NCBI RefSeq assembly: GCF_025947185.1
Contig: NZ_CP110001.1
Span: 3,286,001 to 3,350,000 of the forward strand
DNA: 64,000 nt
Source of the DNA: Flavobacterium sp. N2038
GTDB taxonomy: Bacteria > Bacteroidota > Bacteroidia > Flavobacteriales > Flavobacteriaceae
Reading direction: 5' to 3'
In this document: positions 18,769-27,390 of the stretch, piece by piece
Layout: each line of letters opens with the position of its first letter
How positions within the stretch are numbered: position 1 is the first letter of the stretch
Program-made: the position numbers and the translations under genes
The notes under the pieces: model-generated
Database searches by the model: none
Told to the model about the DNA's origin: nothing
Seen by the model: the letters and a program-made list of their open reading frames with translations, nothing else

Positions 18769-19461
18769 TTACTGAAACTTAAGTCCAAAGTTTACTTTAT
18801 CAAAAGTCGTACTGCAGGAAAAAGCAAACCTGCCAACATTTAAAGTTCCAAAAATACCTCCAACACTGTGTCCGGAGTAAAATCCGCCGGCAGAAAACCG
18901 GTTTACCTGATATTTTAATGCAATATCATTAACTCTGCTGCTTAATTGCCCAAAAGCAATAACATTTGGAATAATTTCATAGCTTCCAAAAACTTTCGGC
19001 ACCAGTTTTTTGTAATAATCAAAACTTTCATCCGTTTCATAATCAACACTTGTAGAATGCAGGTTTTCAAGATTCCCTCCAATATAGGTGTTTTCTGAAA
19101 AATGCCATGAAATACTGAATCCGGTGAAAGTTCCGTCATAACCACTTCGGGATTCCAAATATCCAATACCAATTGTGGCTCTGAATTTTCCGCATATTTT
19201 TCCAATATAACCTATATAAGTCCTGTCAATCTCTGATTTATCAATTCCGGCACCAAAAATAATATCGTCATCACACATCGCAAAAGCGTACTGAAAATAA
19301 GCCGAGTATTGATCCTGATTGGCCGCAACAACACTCCGCCCCTTGTCAAGATCGATATTGGCAGAAATTAAAGTTGAATTGATAACGGCGAAGTCAAATG
19401 TATTGATTTCCTGTGCAAATGTAGGGACTGCGAGCAGAAGTAAAAGTACTGTTTTTTTCAT
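18769..19461 (-). CDS. predicted outer membrane or secreted beta protein
   Basis: A 230-residue protein with a signal peptide (MKKTVLLLLLAVPTFAQ) and then alternating polar/hydrophobic segments with many aromatic and glycine residues (YIGYIGKICGKFRATIGIGYLESRSGYDG, VNFGLKFQ at the end), as in small beta barrels. I do not recognise a named family. It is convergent with the MscS gene, the two stops being one base apart. Confidence 0.7.
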   Translation of the reverse strand: MKKTVLLLLLAVPTFAQEINTFDFAVINSTLISANIDLDKGRSVVAANQDQYSAYFQYAFAMCDDDIIFGAGIDKSEIDRTYIGYIGKICGKFRATIGIGYLESRSGYDGTFTGFSISWHFSENTYIGGNLENLHSTSVDYETDESFDYYKKLVPKVFGSYEIIPNVIAFGQLSSRVNDIALKYQVNRFSAGGFYSGHSVGGIFGTLNVGRFAFSCSTTFDKVNFGLKFQ

Positions 19462-19926
19462 AATACCAATTTTAGCTTACAACATTCTAGTACTAATTTA
19501 CAGACATTTTTCCTGTTAATAAAAGAAGTCCCCTGAAGTACCGCATTACTCGTTTAAATGCATTATTTTCATAATCGGCACCATTTAATCGATAAAATTT
19601 CAATAAAACATCGATAATTAGCAACAAAAGCTATTAAACAACCTGAAGCCCATTTTTTCTGATAACTTTAAGAATGAATCTTTGCATTTCAAAACCGTTA
19701 ACGGTATTTTTATACTTCGTAATTTCAAAACGACAAGTTTTTATAAAATCATGAATTATATTTTTGAAAAAGCTGAAGCTGCGTTTTGCGAATTTGTCAA
19801 ATTTTAGTCATAAAACTCAAAAAATCAACCTAATTACTATTTGAGAGAAATAGCTTATTAGCGTTGATTCGTGAAATTTTTGGCAACCATTTTTTTACTA
19901 TTACTAATCTAAAAAACGAAAATAAT
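19462..19926. other. 465-bp spacer without a supported gene
   Basis: Upstream of the DUF1398 gene and divergent from the outer membrane protein gene. On the minus strand a 58-codon open stretch (19634-19807) has a plausible amino acid composition but no usable start codon and no partner, so it is not called. No strong hairpin or promoter box was found. Confidence 0.4.
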
Positions 19927-20316
19927 ATGTTTACAATCGAGCAAATAAAAGAAGCACACGCTAAAGTAAAAACCGGTGCCGATTTTCCAAATTATATACA
20001 AGACTTAATCATTTTGGGTGTAAAAGGTTATGACACTTTTGTAAGCGATGGACACGTCGAATATTATGGTGTAAATAACTACTCTGCAACATCAGATGAA
20101 AAATACAGTCCAATTAGTATTGCTCCAAACGTTAATAAAGAGCTTTTCATTGAGTTTTTAGTAAAACACCAACATGGTGAAACAGATTATCTTACATTTT
20201 GCAATCATGCTGGTCAATGTGGTATTGCAAAATGGAGAGTTGATATTATCGAAATGACCTGCACTTACTTTGATAGTGCCGAAAATGAAATACTTATCGA
20301 AAAAATTCCAAGCTAA
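19927..20316 (+). CDS. DUF1398 family protein
   Basis: A 129-residue cytoplasmic protein matching DUF1398 (the enterobacterial YbcV-like family): MFTIEQIKEAHAKVKTGADFPNYIQDL, then the conserved GVKGYDTFVSDGHVEYYG and a C-terminal CNHAGQCGIAKWRVD. Function is unknown. A TTG start at 19864 would add 21 unrelated residues, so the ATG at 19927 is used. It precedes the ThuA gene by 12 bp and is probably co-transcribed with it. Confidence 0.85.
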   Translation: MFTIEQIKEAHAKVKTGADFPNYIQDLIILGVKGYDTFVSDGHVEYYGVNNYSATSDEKYSPISIAPNVNKELFIEFLVKHQHGETDYLTFCNHAGQCGIAKWRVDIIEMTCTYFDSAENEILIEKIPS

Positions 20317-20328
20317 GTATTATAATTC

Positions 20329-21207
20329 ATGAAGCTTTTCGATCATCAAAATGATAAAACAATTAGAAAAGGTATTCTGGTGATACTTTTTCTAATTTCT
20401 TTTACCGCTATTTCTCAGCATAAAAAAGAAAAACCAAAATTTAAAGTCATCGCTTTTTATACTGCCCAAAATGATCCGGCACATATTAGTTTTGTTCACG
20501 AAGCCAATAAATGGTTTCCTCAAATAGCAGAGAAAAATCATTTTGAATATGACTCGACAAGTAATTGGGAGAATCTGAATGCAGCTTTTTTATCAAAGTA
20601 TCAAATCGTTTTATTTCTGGATACAAGACCTGAAAAAACAGAACAACGTGCAGCATTTCAAAAATATATGGAAAATGGCGGTGGTTTTATCGGATTTCAC
20701 TTTTCGGCTTTTGCATTAAACGATTCCTCTTATCCTCAAAACTGGAATTGGTACCACAATACCCTTTTAGGCTCGGGCGAATATGCTAGTAATACCTGGA
20801 AACCAACACCGGCAGTTTTAAGAGTAGAAAATCAGGACGCAATAACCATAAACATTCCTAAAACATTTGTATCGCAGCCAAACGAATGGTACAGATGGAA
20901 CAATGATTTAAGAAAAAATCCGGATATAAAAATTTTATTAGCAATCGATGAAAGCAGCTTTCCATTAGGAACCGGACCAAAACCAAACGAAATATGGCAT
21001 AACGGTTATTATCCTGTGGCATGGACCAATAAAAACTATAAAATGCTTTATGTAAACATGGGGCATAATGATATTGATTATGAACATGGTACCAAAAAAA
21101 CCCTTTCGCATACTTTTGAAAACGAAATACAAAACAAACTAATTTTGAATGCCCTGCTTTTATTTGGAAACTCAAAAAAAATAAACACAACTCAAAATGT
21201 CAAATAA
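20329..21207 (+). CDS. ThuA-like (trehalose utilisation) domain protein
   Basis: A 292-residue exported protein with an N-terminal signal anchor (GILVILFLISFTAISQ, about residues 15-33) and a ThuA-type class I glutamine-amidotransferase-like fold: KVIAFYTAQNDPAHISFVHEANKWFP, FLDTRPEKTEQRAAFQKYMENGGGFIGFH, then YPVAWTNKNYKMLYVNMGHND. ThuA proteins take part in sugar metabolism but the reaction is not settled. The next gene overlaps it by 11 bp. Confidence 0.88.
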   Translation: MKLFDHQNDKTIRKGILVILFLISFTAISQHKKEKPKFKVIAFYTAQNDPAHISFVHEANKWFPQIAEKNHFEYDSTSNWENLNAAFLSKYQIVLFLDTRPEKTEQRAAFQKYMENGGGFIGFHFSAFALNDSSYPQNWNWYHNTLLGSGEYASNTWKPTPAVLRVENQDAITINIPKTFVSQPNEWYRWNNDLRKNPDIKILLAIDESSFPLGTGPKPNEIWHNGYYPVAWTNKNYKMLYVNMGHNDIDYEHGTKKTLSHTFENEIQNKLILNALLLFGNSKKINTTQNVK

Positions 21208-22045
21208 ACTTTCTCCACTTATACATCCTGAAGAATTAGTCCAGTTACAAAATTCAGCCGACATCATTTTAATTGATGCCCGCACAGGAATAAATGCTCA
21301 GGAAAATTACCAAAATGAACATCTAAAAGGTGCACGTTTTGTTGATTTAAATCAAGATCTGGCAACAGTCGAAAAAGATCCTGCAAATGGCGGAAGACAC
21401 CCTCTTCCTTCTCTGGAAAAATTCGCTACAGTACTTTCTAAAATTGGAATCTCGCCCACAAACCACGTCATAATATATGATGCCAAAAACGGATCAAACG
21501 CCGCTGCAAGATTTTGGTGGATGCTGAGAGCGATTGGACATGAAAAAGTTCAGGTTTTAAACGGAGGTTTACAGTCAGCTCTTCAATCTGGTTTCCCAAC
21601 AAGTTCTGAAATCGAAATTTTTCAAAACACAACTTATCCCGTTCAGGAATGGAAATTGCCATTGGCAGCTATTGAAGAAGTTGAAAAAGCGCGAAAAAAT
21701 GATCAAAATATTGTAATTGATGTTCGTGACAAAAACAGGTTTGACGGACTCATAGAACCTTTAGATTTAATTGCAGGTCACATTCCCGGAGCTGTTAATG
21801 TACCGTTAACAGAGAATCTAGATGAAAATGGATTCTTCAAATCTTCAGATGAATTAGCTCTAAAATACAAAGCAATAATAGGAAATAAAAAACCGGAAAA
21901 TACAATTGTGCATTGTGGTTCGGGCGTAACAGCCTGTCATACTTTACTGGCTATGGATTATGCCGGAATTCCTATTCCAAAATTATATGTGGGTTCCTGG
22001 AGCGAATGGTCCAGAAATGACCGCGAAATGGCAGTAAAAAAATAG
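21197..22045 (+). CDS. sulfurtransferase with two rhodanese domains
   Basis: A 282-residue cytoplasmic protein of two rhodanese modules. The first (about 10-130) is catalytically inactive, the second ends in the loop VHCGSGVTACHT with the active cysteine at about residue 236. The CGSGVT loop is the one of 3-mercaptopyruvate sulfurtransferases rather than of thiosulfate-type rhodaneses. It moves a sulfane sulfur to thiols or cyanide. Start overlaps the ThuA gene end by 11 bp, so translation is probably coupled. Confidence 0.92.
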   Translation: MSNKLSPLIHPEELVQLQNSADIILIDARTGINAQENYQNEHLKGARFVDLNQDLATVEKDPANGGRHPLPSLEKFATVLSKIGISPTNHVIIYDAKNGSNAAARFWWMLRAIGHEKVQVLNGGLQSALQSGFPTSSEIEIFQNTTYPVQEWKLPLAAIEEVEKARKNDQNIVIDVRDKNRFDGLIEPLDLIAGHIPGAVNVPLTENLDENGFFKSSDELALKYKAIIGNKKPENTIVHCGSGVTACHTLLAMDYAGIPIPKLYVGSWSEWSRNDREMAVKK

Positions 22046-22102
22046 AATAAACAAAAAACATTTAACGCATAGATATATAGCTCTAAAAAACTCCTTATTT
22101 GT

Positions 22103-22144
22103 CACAGATTACAAGATTAAAAAGATTAATCATTCTAATCTGTG
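22103..22144. repeat. inverted repeat CACAGATTA/TAATCTGTG
   Basis: Nine-base arms CACAGATTA and TAATCTGTG with AGATTAA repeated between them. The same theme of AGATT units occurs in the long hairpin at 31794-31876. Confidence 0.55.
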
Positions 22145-22146
22145 AA

Positions 22147-22164
22147 TCCCGATAGCCATCGGGA
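22147..22164. repeat. palindrome TCCCGATAGCCATCGGGA
   Basis: An 18-bp near-perfect palindrome. Related copies lie at 25987, 27343, 29548 and 39745, all with TCCCGA and TCGGGA ends. Confidence 0.75.
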
Positions 22165-22215
22165 GAGGCAAAAAAAAAACCATCAATCTAGGTTCACACA
22201 AATAATTATTTTAAA

Positions 22216-23457
22216 ATGCAGCATTGGGATATACTTTTATCAAATCAGGTAAATAAAAAAGCTTTTATAGATACACTGCTTTCTGGCGAAGCCAAAGATG
22301 AATTAGCCGTTTTTAACAATCAAAAAGGCATTCTGTTTTCAGATATTGCCATTGAAAAATTTATCGAAAAAGAGTACCAATACGACAGTGTCGAAGCCGC
22401 TCCGGATTCACATCGTCAATTAAGAACATTTTCATCCGGAGAGCGCAAAAAAGAATTTCTAAAATACTGCATCAGCCAGAAACCCGATTTTATCATTTTT
22501 GATAATCCTTTTGACCACTTAGATCAACCTTCTCGTGTTACTCTTGCTGAATCTTTAAAAGAACTGACGAATGCTATTGGCATTATTCAAATAATTAACC
22601 GCATGGTTGATGTTTTAAATTTTGTTCCAAATAAAGCCGAAATCAAAGACAATACTTTTAAACTTTACCCGGTTTCAAAAACCGAAAATCATTTTAAAAC
22701 CTTAAATACTGCTGCAATTCCCAAAGCTATTGATCCGCATTCCTTTCACGAAAGTGTATTAATTAAAATGGAAAACGTTTCTGTAAGCTATGACGAGCGC
22801 AAGATTGTAGACAAAATTTCGTGGACCATAAAGCAAGGTGAATTTTGGCAATTAATTGGCCCGAATGGTGCTGGAAAAAGTACTATTTTATCGCTTATAA
22901 CGGGTGATAACCCAAAAGGGTTTGGTCAGGATTTATTTTTATTCGGAAGAAAAAAAGGCAGCGGAGAAAGCGTTTGGGATATTAAAAAACAAATCGGAAT
23001 CTATGCCACTTCAATGACAGATTTGTTTCAGAAAGGACACACACTCGAGCAAATGATCTTATCCGGTTTCTTCGATTCTATCGGACTTTATACAGAACCA
23101 ACCACACATCAACAGCAAATTGTATCGCAATGGCTCGAAGTTATAGAAATGACCGCTTTACGCAAAAAACGCTTTATAGATCTTTCTATTGGCCAGCAAA
23201 GAGTCGCACTTATTGTACGTGCCGTTTTAAAACATCCGCCATTATTAATTCTTGACGAACCAGTAGAAGGTTTGGACGATGAAAATGTAGATTTGGTAAT
23301 TCAGCTTATCAATACCATAAAACAAGAAACAAACGTTTCTATATTATATGTATCACATCGTATTGAAGCCGGCCTCGCTCCTACTTCGGTTTTTGAACTT
23401 GTTCCAACACCAACAGGCTCAATCGGAAAAATAAAATATCACTCAGAATTAAATTAA
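22216..23457 (+). CDS. ModF-like tandem ABC ATPase, N-terminal half degenerate
   Basis: The 413 residues hold two ABC ATPase halves without membrane helices, like ModF/PhrA. The second half is complete: Walker A GPNGAGKST at 215-223, signature LSIGQQR, Walker B LLILDEPVEGLD, and a switch histidine in VSHRIEAG. The first half has a signature-like FSSGER (72-77) and a Walker B IIFDNPFDHLD (93-103) but no Walker A and is about 60 residues short. ModF-type proteins are soluble and linked to molybdate or repair, not to transport, and their role is unclear. The stop overlaps the next start by one base. Confidence 0.85.
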   Translation: MQHWDILLSNQVNKKAFIDTLLSGEAKDELAVFNNQKGILFSDIAIEKFIEKEYQYDSVEAAPDSHRQLRTFSSGERKKEFLKYCISQKPDFIIFDNPFDHLDQPSRVTLAESLKELTNAIGIIQIINRMVDVLNFVPNKAEIKDNTFKLYPVSKTENHFKTLNTAAIPKAIDPHSFHESVLIKMENVSVSYDERKIVDKISWTIKQGEFWQLIGPNGAGKSTILSLITGDNPKGFGQDLFLFGRKKGSGESVWDIKKQIGIYATSMTDLFQKGHTLEQMILSGFFDSIGLYTEPTTHQQQIVSQWLEVIEMTALRKKRFIDLSIGQQRVALIVRAVLKHPPLLILDEPVEGLDDENVDLVIQLINTIKQETNVSILYVSHRIEAGLAPTSVFELVPTPTGSIGKIKYHSELN

Positions 23458-24068
23458 TGAAAACAAAATTTACTGCAATCTTACTGTTACAATTGTTGCT
23501 TATTTCCTGTTCCGGCACTATTTCGACATTAAAAAAAGAATATAGCTTTAATACCTCTTCTTCCTTAAAATCCAATTGGAATTTTAATCCAAAAGAATGG
23601 GCTTTAGAAAAAGACACCCTCACAGGAACCGGAGGTCCAATGCATTGGGGCGTTATAGAATCGAGAAAACAACTTCCTGAAAACTACGAAATCAACTTCA
23701 GAGTAAACATGACCAAAGAGTCCTTATTTGAAGTAATGCTTAACTTAGACAAGGAAAAATACATTAGAACATACTTGTATCAAATTAATCAAAACATTGT
23801 AATTGGTGACGGAGTCTATGATAAAAAGGACGATTCATATGGTAAACGAGGCGGAAAAAGTTTATTTACAAAACCAATGGAACTTCAAAACAACAAATGG
23901 TATTCAGTAAAAATTAGAGTGCAAAACAATCAATTATACTTTTCTGTAGATAACAAAATAACCTTAGAATGCTCTCTCGAGAAAAGCAATCTGAGCCAAA
24001 AAGGAAAACTAGGTTTTATCACCAACGGCGAAACCAAAATAACCGATCTAACAATTAAAACATTGTAA
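23457..24068 (+). CDS. lipoprotein with a beta-jelly-roll (LamG/DUF1080-like) domain
   Basis: A 203-residue protein starting with a lipoprotein signal peptide (LLLISCSG, lipid attached to the cysteine at about residue 19). The rest is a beta-rich domain in the style of the 3-keto-disaccharide hydrolase/concanavalin group, with KWYSVKIRVQNNQLYFSVDN and GKLGFITNGETKITDLTIKTL at the end. A carbohydrate-binding or hydrolytic role is possible but not shown. It overlaps the ModF-like gene by one base. Confidence 0.72.
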   Translation: MKTKFTAILLLQLLLISCSGTISTLKKEYSFNTSSSLKSNWNFNPKEWALEKDTLTGTGGPMHWGVIESRKQLPENYEINFRVNMTKESLFEVMLNLDKEKYIRTYLYQINQNIVIGDGVYDKKDDSYGKRGGKSLFTKPMELQNNKWYSVKIRVQNNQLYFSVDNKITLECSLEKSNLSQKGKLGFITNGETKITDLTIKTL

Positions 24069-24103
24069 AAAATATTTAACCATTTAAGATATTAATCGTT
24101 AAA

Positions 24104-24133
24104 ACAAAAAAGCTCCTGATGGAGCTTTTTTGT
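24104..24133. terminator. bidirectional terminator
   Basis: ACAAAAAAGCTCC-TGAT-GGAGCTTTTTTGT: a compact stem with A and T flanks between two convergent genes (lipoprotein and rluD). Confidence 0.9.
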
Positions 24134-24150
24134 TTGTTATGCAGTAAAAA

Positions 24151-24210
24151 TTATCTAATTCCCAAATTGACACATTATCTAATTATCTAATTGCCAAATT
24201 ATCTAATTTA
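24151..24210. repeat. 8-bp-period repeat next to rluD
   Basis: Seven units in an 8-bp step, chiefly TTATCTAA and TTGCCAAA, reaching the rluD stop codon. The sequence differs from the CTAAG arrays but has the same period. Confidence 0.65.
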
Positions 24211-25254
24211 ATTCTCATCCTCTTCAACATTATGCGACTTCACATAATTGCGCCACTTTTCGATACAATCCTGAAAATCCTGAGGCAATTCCGTATCAAA
24301 ACGCATCATCTCTCCTGTATTTGGATGTACAAAACCAAGTGTTTTAGCATGCAACGCCTGACGTGGTAATGCTTTAAAACAATTATCTATAAACTGTTTG
24401 TATTTAGTAAAAGTCGTTCCTTTCAGAATCAAATGTCCGCCGTAACGTTCATCATTAAACAACGGGTGTCCAATGTGTTTCATATGCGCACGAATCTGGT
24501 GTGTTCTTCCCGTTTCCAGTTTACAGGAAATCAAAGTTACATAACCAAAACGCTCCAAAACTTTATAATGTGTAATAGCAGGTTTACCAATCTCAGGATC
24601 AGCAAAAACAGCCATTTGCATGCGGTCTTTTAAATGTCTTGCCAGGTTTCCTTCAATCGTTCCGCTATCTTCTGCAAAATTTCCCCATGCAAGCGCAATA
24701 TATTCGCGTTCTGTAGTTTTAGCTTCAAATTGTTTAGCCAAATGCGTCATGGCCGCTTCTGTCTTTGCCACAACCAAAAGTCCGGATGTATCCTTATCAA
24801 TTCTATGCACAAGCCCTGGACGCTCACTGCTATTCATTGGCAAATTATCAAAATGATGCGCCAAAGCATTCACCAAAGTCCCGGTATAATTTCCGTGACC
24901 CGGATGTACTACCATTCCCGGCTCTTTATTAATTAATAAAAAAGCGTCATCCTCGTAAACAATATTAATCGGAAGATCTTCCGGCAGAATATGGTTTTCA
25001 AACGGCGGATGTGATAACATAACCGTTATGACATCAAATGGTTTTACCTTATAATTTGATTTTACAGGAATATCATTTACAAATATATTCCCTTCAGTTG
25101 CAGCGTTCTGAATCTTGTTACGCGTTGCATTCTGAATCAAATTCATTAAGTATTTGTCAATACGTAAAAACGCCTGACCTTTAGGGACATCAAATCTGTA
25201 ATGTTCGAATAATTCGTCTTCCAGATCTAAATTTTCTTCAATATTATTGTTCAT
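24208..25254 (-). CDS. rluD: RluA/RluD family 23S rRNA pseudouridine synthase
   Basis: A 348-residue enzyme with an N-terminal S4 RNA-binding domain (about 35-100, RIDKYLMNLIQNATRNKIQNA) and the pseudouridine synthase domain. The catalytic aspartate is in GLVHRIDKDTSGLLVVAK, and GRTHQIRAHMKHIGHPL follows. It isomerises uridines in 23S rRNA, most likely those of helix 69 (RluD), though RluA cannot be excluded. The ATG at 25254 is preferred to a longer TTG-like start. Its start overlaps the stop of the PASTA gene by 11 bp. Confidence 0.9.
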   Translation of the reverse strand: MNNNIEENLDLEDELFEHYRFDVPKGQAFLRIDKYLMNLIQNATRNKIQNAATEGNIFVNDIPVKSNYKVKPFDVITVMLSHPPFENHILPEDLPINIVYEDDAFLLINKEPGMVVHPGHGNYTGTLVNALAHHFDNLPMNSSERPGLVHRIDKDTSGLLVVAKTEAAMTHLAKQFEAKTTEREYIALAWGNFAEDSGTIEGNLARHLKDRMQMAVFADPEIGKPAITHYKVLERFGYVTLISCKLETGRTHQIRAHMKHIGHPLFNDERYGGHLILKGTTFTKYKQFIDNCFKALPRQALHAKTLGFVHPNTGEMMRFDTELPQDFQDCIEKWRNYVKSHNVEEDEN

Positions 25255-25864
25255 CTTGTGGGGTTTCTGCAGGCACTGCCGTACTATCTGTTGCCTGACT
25301 ATCATCTACATAACTCGCTTTTCCGTCACCTAAAACCAAATCGATTTTAGACGCTTTCAGCACTCGGTCTCCTACTTTTAAGTTTCTTCCTTTGTAACGC
25401 ATTTCTAATACCATATCTTTTCCAAGATTCGGAATATAAGTAATCGTTCCCGCTTCAAGACCTAAAGCTTTCAAAGTAGGAACTGCCTCGCGATATGTTT
25501 TTTCAATTAAATCAGGAATTCTAACAGATGAAAAACCTGATGCATTAATTTTAATATATATTTTTCGTCCTACTTTTACTTTCGTTCCCGGCAACGGATC
25601 CTGCTCAACAACACTGTATTTCGGAAATTCACTTCGGTAATCAACACTATCCAAAAGTACATAATCTAAATCCAGCTCATCCAGTTTTTCCTCTACTTGC
25701 TCCTCTGTCAGTTTAGACAAATTCGGAACCGCAATTTCATGTCCGTGATCAGTTGTAAAAGTCAACCAATGCATAAACAAATAACCCAAAACCGCAATAA
25801 TAGCAACCGCACTTAATACTTGTAAAAAAAACACCCGGCTAGTTAAATACTTACGTAAACTCAT
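25244..25864 (-). CDS. membrane-anchored PASTA domain protein
   Basis: A 206-residue protein with one membrane helix (about 11-32) and two or three PASTA repeats (about 40-180), with EIAVPNLSKLTEEQVEEKLDEL, VVEQDPLPGTKVKVGRKIYIKI and RIPDLIEKTYREAVPTLKALGLEAG. PASTA domains bind peptidoglycan fragments in Ser/Thr kinases and PBPs; here no kinase or PBP domain is present. It is divergent from ddl, a peptidoglycan gene, which supports a cell-wall role. The ATG 25864 is preferred over an upstream TTG. Confidence 0.88.
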   Translation of the reverse strand: MSLRKYLTSRVFFLQVLSAVAIIAVLGYLFMHWLTFTTDHGHEIAVPNLSKLTEEQVEEKLDELDLDYVLLDSVDYRSEFPKYSVVEQDPLPGTKVKVGRKIYIKINASGFSSVRIPDLIEKTYREAVPTLKALGLEAGTITYIPNLGKDMVLEMRYKGRNLKVGDRVLKASKIDLVLGDGKASYVDDSQATDSTAVPAETPQDEQ

Positions 25865-25986
25865 AAATTTATTTTTAGTTGACGCAAAGATAAAGCTATT
25901 TCGTTTCAAAAAAAATGATAATTTTGTTTAAAACAAGAAAGCCAATAATCAGGAGCTTTTTCCTGCTGTCTGCTGTATCTTTTATG

Positions 25987-26004
25987 TCCCGATAGCTATC
26001 GGGA
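25987..26004. repeat. palindrome TCCCGATAGCTATCGGGA
   Basis: A perfect 18-bp palindrome, identical to the copy at 39745-39762. Confidence 0.8.
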
Positions 26005-26097
26005 CCACCATAAAAGAATGCCGCTCCCATCAGGGTTAGGCCACTAGGTTTTAAAAGAAAATTTTGTCTTTATTTTTATTAAAGCAACCACAATATT

Positions 26098-26168
26098 GTC
26101 AGACTGAGCGAAGTCGAAGCCTCGCAAAGTGATTCAGCATACGGGACTTCGACTTCGCTCAGCCTGAC
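26098..26168. repeat. inverted repeat with 22-bp arms
   Basis: Left arm 26098-26119 starting GTCAGACTGAGCGAAG and right arm 26147-26168 ending CTTCGCTCAGCCTGAC match at 21 of 22 positions, with a 27-nt loop. It is a strong cruciform or hairpin. The core GAGCGAAG also occurs in the repeats around the GIY-YIG gene. Confidence 0.85.
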
Positions 26169-26226
26169 AGCAAAACGAATAGAGCAACATTCGTGGAAAT
26201 TAGTGCAATTAGTGGCGAAAACCGAA

Positions 26227-26280
26227 AACGATTAAACGAATTAACGATCAAACAAATTAACGATTAAACAAATAAACAAA
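26227..26280. repeat. 8-bp-period repeat upstream of ddl
   Basis: ACGATTAA, ACGAATTA, ACGATCAA, ACAAATTA, ACGATTAA, ACAAATAA, ACAAACAG: seven units with an exact 8-bp step, ending seven bases before the ddl ATG. Confidence 0.7.
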
Positions 26281-26286
26281 CAGTCA

Positions 26287-27258
26287 ATGAAAAACATTGC
26301 CATCATCATGGGCGGATATTCAAGTGAATATAAAATTTCGCTTATTAGCGGAAACGTCGTTCATCAATATCTTGACAAAACAAAATACAATGGATTCCGT
26401 ATTCATATCTTCAAAGAAAAATGGGTATATGTAGACGAAAACGATGCCGAATACACGATCGATAAAAATGATTTCTCGGTAACTGTAAACAACCAAAAAA
26501 TAACTTTCGACTGTGTTTTCAACGCCATACACGGAACTCCGGGAGAAGATGGATTAATGCAGGCATATTTTGAATTATTAGGTATTCCGCAATCATCATG
26601 CGATTATTACCAATCGGCTTTAACTTTTAATAAGAGAGATTTATTATCGGTTTTAAAACCATACGGAATCAAAACTGCAATCTCTTATTACCTAAACAAA
26701 GGTGATGCTATCAATACCGAAGAAATTGTAAAAAAAGTTGGTTTACCATGCTTCGTAAAACCAAATAAAGCAGGATCAAGCTTCGGAATCTCAAAAGTAA
26801 AAACAGAAGCCGAACTTCCTATTGCTATTGAAGTTGCGTACAAGGAAGATAACGAAATCATCATCGAGAGTTTCCTTGACGGAACCGAAGTTTCTGTTGG
26901 TGTAATCAACTGGAAAGGCGAAATTAAAGTACTGCCAATTACAGAAATTGTATCTGATAATGATTTCTTTGATTACGAAGCAAAATACGAAGGAAAATCA
27001 CAAGAAATTACTCCGGCGAGAATCTCAGACGAATTAACACAAAAAGTAAGCGAAGTAGCCAAACGTGCCTACGAAGTTTTAAAAATGAGAGGTTTCTCCA
27101 GAAGCGAATTCATTATTGTAGACAACGAGCCATACATGCTCGAAATGAATACTATTCCGGGTTTAACCACAGAAAGTTTGATTCCGCAACAAGCAAGAGC
27201 TGCAGGAATTTCTCTGGAAGAATTATTTACAAATGCAATTGAGCTTGCTTTGGCATAG
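26287..27258 (+). CDS. ddl: D-alanine--D-alanine ligase
   Basis: Joins two D-alanines for the peptidoglycan precursor in the cytoplasm, using ATP. The 323-residue protein has the ATP-grasp layout: IAIIMGGYSSEYKISLISG at the N-terminus, FNAIHGTPGEDG near 80, FVKPNKAGSSFGISKV, EIIIESFLDGTEVSVGV, and the C-terminal EMNTIPGLTTESLIPQQ with the metal-binding E and N. It faces the PASTA gene divergently, and a 182-bp repeat-filled spacer separates it from coaD. Confidence 0.96.
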   Translation: MKNIAIIMGGYSSEYKISLISGNVVHQYLDKTKYNGFRIHIFKEKWVYVDENDAEYTIDKNDFSVTVNNQKITFDCVFNAIHGTPGEDGLMQAYFELLGIPQSSCDYYQSALTFNKRDLLSVLKPYGIKTAISYYLNKGDAINTEEIVKKVGLPCFVKPNKAGSSFGISKVKTEAELPIAIEVAYKEDNEIIIESFLDGTEVSVGVINWKGEIKVLPITEIVSDNDFFDYEAKYEGKSQEITPARISDELTQKVSEVAKRAYEVLKMRGFSRSEFIIVDNEPYMLEMNTIPGLTTESLIPQQARAAGISLEELFTNAIELALA

Positions 27259-27306
27259 TTACTAAGATACTAAGGTGCTAAGGTTCTGAGATCCTAGCAC
27301 CTTAAT
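27259..27306. repeat. 8-bp-period repeat after ddl
   Basis: ACTAAGAT, ACTAAGGT, GCTAAGGT, TCTGAGAT, CCTAGCAC: a five-unit array starting directly after the ddl stop. Confidence 0.75.
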
Positions 27307-27342
27307 TTTTAAACAGAATATTGCCAAACTGAACAATCACAA

Positions 27343-27358
27343 TCCCGAAACTTCGGGA
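27343..27358. repeat. palindrome TCCCGAAACTTCGGGA
   Basis: 16-bp near-perfect palindrome with the same TCCCGA/TCGGGA ends as the 18-bp family, but a shorter centre. It lies midway between two opposed 8-bp arrays. Confidence 0.65.
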
Positions 27359-27390
27359 TAAGTCCTCCAAAGAACCTTTCAGTCTTTGAA

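Larger units (their letters stand above)
25865..26286. other. 422-bp spacer between PASTA and ddl genes, full of repeats
   Basis: Holds the palindrome at 25987-26004, the long inverted repeat at 26098-26168 and an 8-bp-period array at 26227-26280 ending seven bases before the ddl start. No open gene is seen. The promoters of both genes must lie within or around these repeats. Confidence 0.6.

Noticed and set aside
19634..19807. 58-codon open stretch on the minus strand with protein-like composition
   Set aside because: No ATG, GTG or TTG near its upstream end except an internal ATG, no ribosome site and no recognised family; treated as chance or remnant.
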